From Lachnospiraceae bacterium (GTDB lineage: Bacteria; Bacillota_A; Clostridia; Lachnospirales; Lachnospiraceae): DNA of 8,740 bases. The notes below the pieces were generated by a model. The model saw only the letters and a program-made list of their open reading frames with translations, had not been told where the DNA came from and did not search any database. The stretch's first letter is position 1. Each line of letters opens with the position of its first letter. The translations under genes and the position numbers were made by a program. This document shows positions 1-5,046 of the stretch, piece by piece. The stretch lies in assembly GCA_009774655.1 (NCBI GenBank), contig VSOD01000162.1, positions 1-8,740 of the forward strand. The letters are read 5' to 3'.

Positions 1-670
1 GGATACGGCAGTCTGTGAAGATCAGCTCGTATGTAGAAGATCCGCGGATACCCATCTTCTTCTCCTTCGTACCGAAGGTAAAGCCGGGTGTTCCCTTCTC
101 CACGATAAAGGCGGAGATCTCCTTGGTCAGTCTGCCGCGCTTCTCAACCGTGCCTGTGATCGCAAAGATAACATATACGTCAGCTTCCTTACCGTTGGTG
201 ATAAAGCACTTGGAACCGTTCAGTACCCACTCGTCGCCGTCCAGCACTGCCTTGGTCTGCTGTCCCTGAGCATCCGTACCTGCACCGGGCTCTGTCAGGC
301 CGAATGCGCCTAACTTCTCACCTTTTGCAAGGGGGATCAGGTATTTCTGCTTCTGCTCTTCCGTACCGTATGTCATAATAGGGTCGCAGCAAAGAGAAGT
401 GTGTGCGGATACGATAACGCCTGTGGTACCGCATACCTTAGACAGTTCCTCGACACACATAGCGTAAGTCAGAGGATCGCAGCCCTGTCCGCCGTACTCC
501 TTCGGAACCGGAATTCCGAGGAATCCCAACTTCGCCATCTTCTCAACAGTCTCTCTCGGGAAAGCTTCTGTCTCGTCTACCTCCTGTGCAAGAGGTTTTA
601 CTTCTTTTTCAGCGAACTCTTTGAAAAGAGATCTCGCCATTTCATGTTCTTTGCTTAAAGTAAAATCCAT
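1..670 (-). CDS. bcd: Butyryl-CoA dehydrogenase, N-terminal 223 residues (runs off the left edge)
   Basis: This is the 5' part of an acyl-CoA dehydrogenase. It reduces crotonyl-CoA to butyryl-CoA, using FAD and, in anaerobes, the electron-transfer flavoprotein EtfAB. The frame opens at ATG 670-668 with GGAGGA at 681-686, ten bases upstream, and stays open to the window edge, so the gene is cut by the window and not broken. The product starts MDFTLSKEHEMARSLFKEFA. It shows the alpha-helical N-terminal domain (about 1-115), then the FAD-binding family signature GLTEPGAGTDAQG at 124-136 and the conserved NGSKCFITNG at 151-160 in the beta domain. The catalytic Glu of the C-terminal domain lies outside the window. 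Known members are about 380 residues long. It is the fourth gene after thl, crt and hbd, which supports the short-chain (butyryl) assignment over other acyl-CoA dehydrogenases. By precedent etfB and etfA should follow. Confidence 0.95.
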   Translation of the reverse strand, partial: MDFTLSKEHEMARSLFKEFAEKEVKPLAQEVDETEAFPRETVEKMAKLGFLGIPVPKEYGGQGCDPLTYAMCVEELSKVCGTTGVIVSAHTSLCCDPIMTYGTEEQKQKYLIPLAKGEKLGAFGLTEPGAGTDAQGQQTKAVLDGDEWVLNGSKCFITNGKEADVYVIFAITGTVEKRGRLTKEISAFIVEKGTPGFTFGTKEKKMGIRGSSTYELIFTDCRI

Positions 671-720
671 GATCTTTTATTCCTCCATGTTATTTTAATT
701 GCATTTCTTACCTGTTTCAT

Positions 721-784
721 AAGAACCCACTATAACGTCCTCGAGGTCCTGCCGGATCTCAAGAACGTTACAGCGGTAGTTCTC
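721..784 (-). other. Long RNA hairpin in the hbd-bcd intergenic region
   Basis: In the minus-strand transcript, bases 776-758 pair with 745-727 over 19 consecutive positions, 15 Watson-Crick and 4 G-U. Beyond a two-base bulge (778-777), bases 784-779 pair with 726-721 for six more. The 12-base loop (757-746) can close a further UCC/GGA stem. All four wobbles in the main stem are G-U on the operon strand and would be A-C mismatches on the other strand, so the structure fits RNA of this operon. No U-run follows on the 3' side, so it is not a standard terminator. An RNase III or other processing site, or a stability element that sets the bcd-etf level relative to thl-crt-hbd, is an inference. 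The pairing is seen directly; the role is unknown. Confidence 0.85.
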
Positions 785-801
785 TCTATAGTCCTGCTAT
801 A

Positions 802-1644
802 TTATTTCTTCGAATAGTCGAAGAATCCGATACCGGTCTTTCTGCCCAGCTTCTTCTCCTCTACCATCTTCTTCAGAAGCGGCTGCGGCGCATACTTCTC
901 ATCCTTGGTCTCATTGTACAGTACTTCCATGATCGCAAGGCAGATATCCAGACCGATCAGATCGCCCAGGTGCAGCGGTCCCATAGGATGGGATGCACCA
1001 AGCTGCATAGCCACGTCGATATCCTCTGCAGATGCTGTGCCGGCATCCAGAACACCGATTGCCTCGTTGATCATCGGGATCAGGATTCTGTTTACAACGA
1101 AGCCGGGTGCTTCCTTAACCTGTACCGGTGTCTTGCCGATCTCCGTAGCGATGGCCGTGATCTTGTCTACCATCTCCTGCGGCGTATTCTCGCCTCTGAT
1201 CACTTCTACCAGCTTCATTCTGTCAGCAGGATTGAAGAAGTGCATACCGATCATCGGTCTGTCCAGACCTTCTCCGATCCTGGTGATGGAAAGGGAGGAA
1301 GTATTGGATGCGAACATGCATTCCTTCTTCACGATGCCCATCAGCTCTTTGAAGATTGCCTGCTTGATCTCCATCTTCTCCAGCGCAACTTCAACGATCA
1401 GGTCACAGTCCGTGCAGATGCCGTTCAGACCTGTGGTGATCTTGCCCATGACCTCGTCAGCCTTCTCCTGTGTGATCTTCTCTTTGCTCACCAGGAAATT
1501 CATGTTCTTCTGGATCTTGGCCTTGCCGCCCTCAGCGTACTCTTCCTTAATATCGCAGAGACAAACTTCATAGCCGTCTGTCATAGCGAATGCCTGTGCA
1601 ATACCGGAACCCATGGTTCCCGCACCGATAATACCTACTTTCAT
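802..1644 (-). CDS. hbd: 3-hydroxybutyryl-CoA dehydrogenase
   Basis: This is a cytoplasmic enzyme that reduces acetoacetyl-CoA to 3-hydroxybutyryl-CoA with NAD(P)H, step two of butyryl-CoA synthesis. The 280-residue product is close to the usual ~282 of clostridial Hbd. The Rossmann nucleotide-binding loop GAGTMGSGIAQA lies near residues 7-18. SNTSS is at 113-117. The catalytic His-Glu pair is readable as H135 (in MHFFNP) and E147. PGFVVNR at 180-186 begins the C-terminal helical dimerisation domain. The start is well placed, with GGAGG nine bases upstream of ATG 1644. An out-of-frame ATG just upstream is ignored. The gene sits 70 bp after crt and 131 bp before bcd, consistent with one transcript. 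The absence of a fused crotonase domain separates it from the bifunctional FadB/FadJ proteins. No anomalies are visible. Confidence 0.96.
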   Translation of the reverse strand: MKVGIIGAGTMGSGIAQAFAMTDGYEVCLCDIKEEYAEGGKAKIQKNMNFLVSKEKITQEKADEVMGKITTGLNGICTDCDLIVEVALEKMEIKQAIFKELMGIVKKECMFASNTSSLSITRIGEGLDRPMIGMHFFNPADRMKLVEVIRGENTPQEMVDKITAIATEIGKTPVQVKEAPGFVVNRILIPMINEAIGVLDAGTASAEDIDVAMQLGASHPMGPLHLGDLIGLDICLAIMEVLYNETKDEKYAPQPLLKKMVEEKKLGRKTGIGFFDYSKK

Positions 1645-1678
1645 CGTGCATATCCTCCTTGATTTGTGTTATGTTTAC

Positions 1679-1709
1679 AGCTCAGCGTTTGTATCTTGTG
1701 ACCTGAGCC
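1679..1709 (-). other. Weak inverted repeat in the crt-hbd gap
   Basis: GCTCAG (1708-1703 on the minus strand) and CTGAGC (1685-1680) form a perfect six-base inverted repeat. A G-U pair between 1709 and 1679 extends it by one. The loop is 17 bases and no U-run follows. It lies just past the crt stop and well ahead of the hbd ribosome binding site. On its own it could be chance. It is listed because the other two junctions of the operon also carry hairpins. Confidence 0.35.
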
Positions 1710-1714
1710 TTTGC

Positions 1715-2500
1715 TTAGCAATTCTTGAACGGCTCCTTCACCTTCTCCTTGTTCTTATCCAAGAAAAATGCCATGCCGTACTTTTGGTCTTCCGTCTCGA
1801 AGCAGTCACCGAACAGCTTCTCCTCGATCACGATCGCCTCGTCCATGCCCACTTCGAGACCGTCGTTGATCGCTTTCTTACAGTTGCGGACTGCGATCGG
1901 TGCATTCTTCGCGATGCCTGCTGCCATCTTCTCCGCTGCAGCCATCAGCTCTTCCTGCGGATATACTGCGTTCACCAGACCGATCCTGAGCGCCTCGTCG
2001 GCCTTGATGTTTCTTGCCGTATAGATCATCTGCTTCGCCATACCGGGACCTACGATCCTTGCCAGTCTCTGTGTGCCGCCGAAGCCGGGTGTGATGCCAA
2101 GGCCCACTTCAGGCTGTCCGAATACCGCGTTATCAGAGCAGATCCTGATATCACAGCTCATGGAGATCTCACAGCCGCCGCCCAGTGCAAAACCGTTCAC
2201 TGCCGCGATCACAGGGATCGGGAAAGTCTCCAGCTTACGGAACACATCGTTGCCCTTCTTACCGAAGGCCTCACCTTCTGCCTTGGTCAGGGTGCTCATC
2301 TCACCGATATCCGCCCCTGCCACGAAAGATTTCTGGCCGGCGCCTGTCAGGATCAGACAGCGAACCGCATCAAGATCCACACCGTCCAGTGTCTTGTCCA
2401 GCTCTTCCAGTACCGCAGAATTCAGGGCGTTCAGCGCCTTCTCACGGTTGATGGTGATGATACCCACCTGTCCTTTTACTTCATATAATACGAATTCCAT
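1715..2500 (-). CDS. crt: 3-hydroxybutyryl-CoA dehydratase (crotonase, enoyl-CoA hydratase family)
   Basis: This enzyme dehydrates 3-hydroxybutyryl-CoA to crotonyl-CoA, step three of the pathway, in the cytoplasm. The 261-residue product has the full crotonase fold signatures: the oxyanion-hole segment SFVAGADIGEM near 58-68, AAVNGFALGGGCE at 99-111, and GQPEVGLGITPGFGGTQRL at 128-145. The two expected catalytic glutamates are E111 and E131. Length matches clostridial Crt (about 260). The start at 2500 has GAGG about five bases upstream. It is the second gene, 104 bp after thl and 70 bp before hbd. Context identifies it as crotonase rather than a fatty-acid-oxidation hydratase. No irregularity is seen. 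Confidence 0.95.
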   Translation of the reverse strand: MEFVLYEVKGQVGIITINREKALNALNSAVLEELDKTLDGVDLDAVRCLILTGAGQKSFVAGADIGEMSTLTKAEGEAFGKKGNDVFRKLETFPIPVIAAVNGFALGGGCEISMSCDIRICSDNAVFGQPEVGLGITPGFGGTQRLARIVGPGMAKQMIYTARNIKADEALRIGLVNAVYPQEELMAAAEKMAAGIAKNAPIAVRNCKKAINDGLEVGMDEAIVIEEKLFGDCFETEDQKYGMAFFLDKNKEKVKEPFKNC

Positions 2501-2557
2501 ATTTTCCTCATTTCTGCGCTGCTTCTGCCTTCCTTATCATGAAAAGGCGCATGTAAC

Positions 2558-2591
2558 GGAACTGTGGTCAGCAACGCGCGACCACAGATCC
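2558..2591 (-). other. Hairpin in the thl-crt intergenic region
   Basis: The minus-strand transcript reads CUGUGGUC (2587-2580) and GACCACAG (2569-2562), a perfect eight-base stem with a ten-base loop that can close GC/GC internally. After one U-U mismatch, GGA (2591-2589) pairs with UCC (2560-2558). It lies 18 bases past the thl stop codon and about 60 bases before crt. The 3' flank is UUCCGUUAC, with no U-run, so it is unlikely to stop transcription. A processing or mRNA-stability role is possible but not shown. Confidence 0.6.
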
Positions 2592-2604
2592 CATGATCAG
2601 AACT

Positions 2605-3786
2605 TTAGTCTCTCTCAACGATCGTAGCGCATCCCATGCCGCCGCCGATACACAGCGTCGCAAGACCCTTCTTCGCATCTTTCGCTTCCATCTCATGCAG
2701 AAGTGTTACCAGGATACGGCATCCGGAAGCTCCTACCGGGTGTCCAAGCGCGATCGCGCCGCCGTTGGGGTTCAGCTGTCTGTCAACATCAATGCCCAGC
2801 TCCTTGCCTACTGCTACGGACTGTGCAGCAAATGCCTCGTTCGCCTCGATGATATCGAAGTCTTCGATCTTGTAACCGGTCCTGGCCATTACCTTCCGGG
2901 TAGCCGGAACAGGACCGATACCCATAACTTCCGGTCTGCAGCCTGCCAGAGCGCCGCCGACAAAAGTTGCCATCGGCTTAACGCCCAGCTCCTTCGCCTT
3001 CTCTTCGCTCATCACAACGATAGCTGCCGCACCGTCGTTGATGCCGGAAGCGTTACCTGCCGTAACGAATCCGCCCGGATTGATCGCACGCAATTTCTGG
3101 AGTCCCTCGATGGTGGAACCTGCTCTCGGTCCCTCGTCTACCTTGAACTCTACCATTTCTTTCTTCTTCTTGACCATAACAGGTACGATCTCTTTGTCAA
3201 AAGCGCCGTTCTTCTGTGCTGCTTCTGCCTTCTGCTGGCTCTTAAGCGCGAACTCGTCCAGCTCTTCGCGTGTCAGGCCCCACTCCTCACAGATATTGTC
3301 AGCCGTCTTGATCATATGATAGTTATTGAAAGCATCCCACAGTGCATCATTCACCATGGTATCTACCAGTGTACCGTTGTTCATTCTGTAACCGTAACGT
3401 CCCTGAGGAACTGCGTAAGGTGCCATGGACATGTTCTCCATACCGCCTGCAACCACGATGTCGGCATCGCCTGCCTGGATCATCTGTGCCGCCATGTTGA
3501 CACAGTTCAGACCGGATCCGCATACAACGTTGATGGTAACTGCCGGAACCTCATTCGGAAGTCCTGCCTTAATGGAAGCCTGACGTGCAACGTTCTGACC
3601 CTGTCCCGCCTGGATTACACAACCCATATATACGTGATCGACCTGATCAGGTGCTACTCCTGCCCTGTTCAATGCTTCTTTGATTACGATTGCGCCAAGC
3701 TCTGCTACCGGTGTCGTGCTTAAGCCCCCACCCATAGTGCCGATAGCTGTACGGCAGGCACCCGCCAAAACAACTTTTTTTGCCAT
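2605..3786 (-). CDS. thl: Acetyl-CoA C-acetyltransferase (thiolase)
   Basis: This biosynthetic thiolase condenses two acetyl-CoA into acetoacetyl-CoA and is the entry step of butyrate formation. The chosen start is ATG 3786, giving 393 residues beginning MAKKVVLAGACRTAIG. An in-frame ATG five codons earlier (3801) overlaps the Shine-Dalgarno sequence itself, so it is rejected. The catalytic residues are in place: nucleophile C89 in NVVCGSG, H349 in GGAIALGHPVGASG, and the second cysteine C379 in CIGGGMG. This numbering is almost the same as in well-studied biosynthetic thiolases. The gene is first in the operon, directly behind the promoter at 3881-3909. In Clostridium acetobutylicum thl is unlinked from crt-bcd-etfBA-hbd. 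The linked order here matches gut Lachnospiraceae such as Roseburia and Butyrivibrio. Confidence 0.96.
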   Translation of the reverse strand: MAKKVVLAGACRTAIGTMGGGLSTTPVAELGAIVIKEALNRAGVAPDQVDHVYMGCVIQAGQGQNVARQASIKAGLPNEVPAVTINVVCGSGLNCVNMAAQMIQAGDADIVVAGGMENMSMAPYAVPQGRYGYRMNNGTLVDTMVNDALWDAFNNYHMIKTADNICEEWGLTREELDEFALKSQQKAEAAQKNGAFDKEIVPVMVKKKKEMVEFKVDEGPRAGSTIEGLQKLRAINPGGFVTAGNASGINDGAAAIVVMSEEKAKELGVKPMATFVGGALAGCRPEVMGIGPVPATRKVMARTGYKIEDFDIIEANEAFAAQSVAVGKELGIDVDRQLNPNGGAIALGHPVGASGCRILVTLLHEMEAKDAKKGLATLCIGGGMGCATIVERD

Positions 3787-3792
3787 CTTCTT

Positions 3793-3799
3793 CTCCTCC
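3793..3799 (-). promoter_or_regulatory. Ribosome binding site that fixes the thl start
   Basis: GGAGGAG on the minus strand lies six bases before ATG 3786. The upstream in-frame ATG at 3801-3799 shares its last base with this motif and has no ribosome binding site of its own. Translation should therefore begin at MAKKVV. Confidence 0.85.
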
Positions 3800-3840
3800 A
3801 TTTTGGTATTTTGTTAGAAAAAACTTTACATTACAAGATC

Positions 3841-3870
3841 GACAACGATTGTTATTTTTTTATCATTGTC
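3841..3870 (-). promoter_or_regulatory. 30-base dyad at the 5' end of the thl transcript
   Basis: On the minus strand, GACAATGAT (3870-3862) and ATCGTTGTC (3849-3841) form nine pairs, one of them G-U in RNA, around a 12-base A-rich centre. It begins only a few bases after the predicted transcription start (about 3874). It could act as a DNA operator or as a 5'-terminal mRNA hairpin that protects the transcript. No U-run follows. It overlaps the Rex-like site, but its centre is offset by two bases, so the two readings are listed separately. Confidence 0.55.
3849..3866. promoter_or_regulatory. Candidate Rex (NADH/NAD+ redox repressor) operator
   Basis: The 18 bases read TTGTTATTTTTTTATCAT on the plus strand. 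Against the Rex consensus TTGTTAA-N4-TTAACAA, 11 of the 14 specified positions match. The site lies just downstream of the predicted -10 box, where a bound repressor would block transcription. Rex is known to control butyrate and thl-type genes in Clostridium in response to NADH/NAD+, which makes the location sensible. The match is imperfect and the region is A+T-rich, so a chance match is possible. Confidence 0.45.
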
Positions 3871-3880
3871 TGCTTCAATT

Positions 3881-3909
3881 ATTGTATCATAGGGGTATCC
3901 TTTTTGCAA
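3881..3909 (-). promoter_or_regulatory. Vegetative promoter of the thl-crt-hbd-bcd operon
   Basis: On the minus strand, -35 TTGCAA (3909-3904) and -10 TACAAT (3886-3881) are separated by exactly 17 bases. An extended -10 TG lies one base upstream of the hexamer (TGATACAAT). This fits a housekeeping sigma-A promoter. Initiation is predicted near 3874, leaving a 5' untranslated region of about 88 bases before thl. It contains the dyad and the Rex-like site. Confidence 0.75.
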
Positions 3910-4080
3910 TGGTTTTCTACCGTCAGACGCCGGCCGGATGCATCCGCTGCTGTTTCACAGCCCTTTCATCATTTCTGTCATCATCACAACTGGTCAAGTA
4001 TAAACTGCAGCATATAATGAGCCCAAAATACCAAACCATCCTATACGGTCTGAATACGGCTTCTGCATGATACCGCGAAC
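3910..4080. other. Non-coding gap between the Rpn gene and the thl promoter
   Basis: No gene is supported here. On the minus side, no stem with a following U-run is found after the Rpn stop at 4081, so that transcript may read through into thl. Nearer the thl promoter are several small palindromes: CCGGCCGG at 3930-3937, the perfect 12-base CGGATGCATCCG at 3935-3946, and a GCTGT/ACAGC hairpin at 3949-3961. A second weak minus-strand promoter is conceivable: TTGACC at 3997-3992, an 18-base spacer, then AATGAT at 3973-3968. ATACGG is directly repeated eleven bases apart around 4044-4060, with no known meaning. Confidence 0.5.
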
Positions 4081-5031
4081 CTACACAAGCCGTTTTCCAT
4101 ACTGCTTCATATAAGCCATCGCCTCCTCCAGCGACAAACCGATCCTCTCCTGTATTCTCTGCAGGATCGTTGTGTCATCAAGTCCGTCTTCCTGTCCGAG
4201 CTCTATCAGCATTTTGGCCTGTCCCTGCTGCACACCCCGTTCCATACCCTGACGCATCCATTTCTCGGATTCTGTCTCTATTATCGTTCCGCCCATAACA
4301 TTCACCAGCCTTTCTTCATTCTTGTTTCCATTCGTCATGTGGGTAATGATAGTGTTCACAAATCCCATCAGATCTATCAGCTCTGTATCGGTCAACTCAC
4401 CGGTCCTGTTCAGGCGCACCAACTGATCCCTGAAATATGCCAGATCCTCCACTGCCTGATCCACCTTGCCCTCCGATACGATTTCCTTTTCATACCTTGC
4501 GATATAAAACGGGATATAGGGAAACAGCCGCCTCTCAACAATGTCTTCCTTTGTAAACTCCTCCAGGATCACATTGTCGGATCGATACTCTACACTCTGC
4601 CCGTCCGGAAACGTAAATGTGATCGTTGTCGCCGCCGGTGTCCTGTTTGTTCTCTTGACATAGATCACCGAAAACCGCGGCATGGGAATGGTCGCATGAC
4701 CGATATCCCATACGGCAAACTGTCTCGCGACAATAAAGGCATATTCCGCGATCCGGATCGCCATGGAACCATCATCATAACTCTGGCATTCCAGAAGGTA
4801 AACTTCACTTCCGATCCTGATCAGGAAATCTGAAATCTGTTCCTCGATCTCCTTCCTTCCATCCGCTGTCTCACTCTCAGTCAGATATCCTTCCGACGGC
4901 AGCACATCCACCCTTACATCCATCGGATAACATTTCCCGAAAATATCGTTGATCACCGCCACAAATAGTCTTTTGTGTTTACTTTTCATAGTCTTGAACA
5001 CATTATCGTAATCATGCGTCTGCTTTTGCAT
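4081..5031 (-). CDS. Rpn family PD-(D/E)XK nuclease / transposase-like protein
   Basis: The 316-residue product opens with DYDNVFKTMKSKHKRL, a typical start of Rpn-type proteins in gut Clostridia. The likely nuclease core is D68 (in QISDFLIRI) followed by E81-x-Q83 (in YLLECQS), the D...ExQ form of the PD-(D/E)XK motif. IRIAEYAFIVARQ at 92-104 continues the fold. The C-terminal part (about 255-316) is charged and helical, with GMERGVQQGQAKMLIELG, as usual in the family. Characterised E. coli Rpn proteins are DNA endonucleases that raise recombination, and some limit phage under control of an intragenic short form. Whether this one does either is unknown. The start has AAAGGA about six bases upstream. 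The gene follows the M23 gene by 15 bp, suggesting co-transcription. No terminal inverted repeats or target duplications mark it as an element. Confidence 0.85.
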   Translation of the reverse strand: MQKQTHDYDNVFKTMKSKHKRLFVAVINDIFGKCYPMDVRVDVLPSEGYLTESETADGRKEIEEQISDFLIRIGSEVYLLECQSYDDGSMAIRIAEYAFIVARQFAVWDIGHATIPMPRFSVIYVKRTNRTPAATTITFTFPDGQSVEYRSDNVILEEFTKEDIVERRLFPYIPFYIARYEKEIVSEGKVDQAVEDLAYFRDQLVRLNRTGELTDTELIDLMGFVNTIITHMTNGNKNEERLVNVMGGTIIETESEKWMRQGMERGVQQGQAKMLIELGQEDGLDDTTILQRIQERIGLSLEEAMAYMKQYGKRLV

Positions 5032-5046
5032 CTTATTTCCTTTCCG

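Noticed and set aside
721..784. The hbd-bcd hairpin as a transcription terminator
   Set aside because: The 3' flank reads AUGAAACAGG with no U-run, and bcd must be transcribed downstream, so a standard intrinsic terminator is unlikely.
690..794. Open frame of 34 codons on the minus strand between hbd and bcd (QDYRENYRCNV...)
   Set aside because: It reads sensibly but follows an in-frame TAG with no start codon or ribosome binding site before it. The RNA hairpin explains the sequence constraint better.
905..1662. Two overlapping plus-strand open frames opposite hbd
   Set aside because: Both are shadows of the hbd gene, in different frames, without ribosome binding sites or recognisable motifs.
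1613..2488. Plus-strand open frame of 291 codons opposite crt
   Set aside because: It lies antisense to a complete crotonase gene, has a His/Leu/Cys/Arg-rich composition and no ribosome binding site. It follows from the biased codon use of crt.
2593..3723. Plus-strand open frame of 376 codons opposite thl
   Set aside because: It is the antisense of a complete thiolase with all catalytic residues. The Cys/His/Arg/Ser-rich translation is typical of a shadow frame.
4081..5031. The Rpn gene as a complete insertion sequence
   Set aside because: No terminal inverted repeats or target-site duplications are visible around it, and it sits 15 bp behind the preceding gene with normal translational signals.
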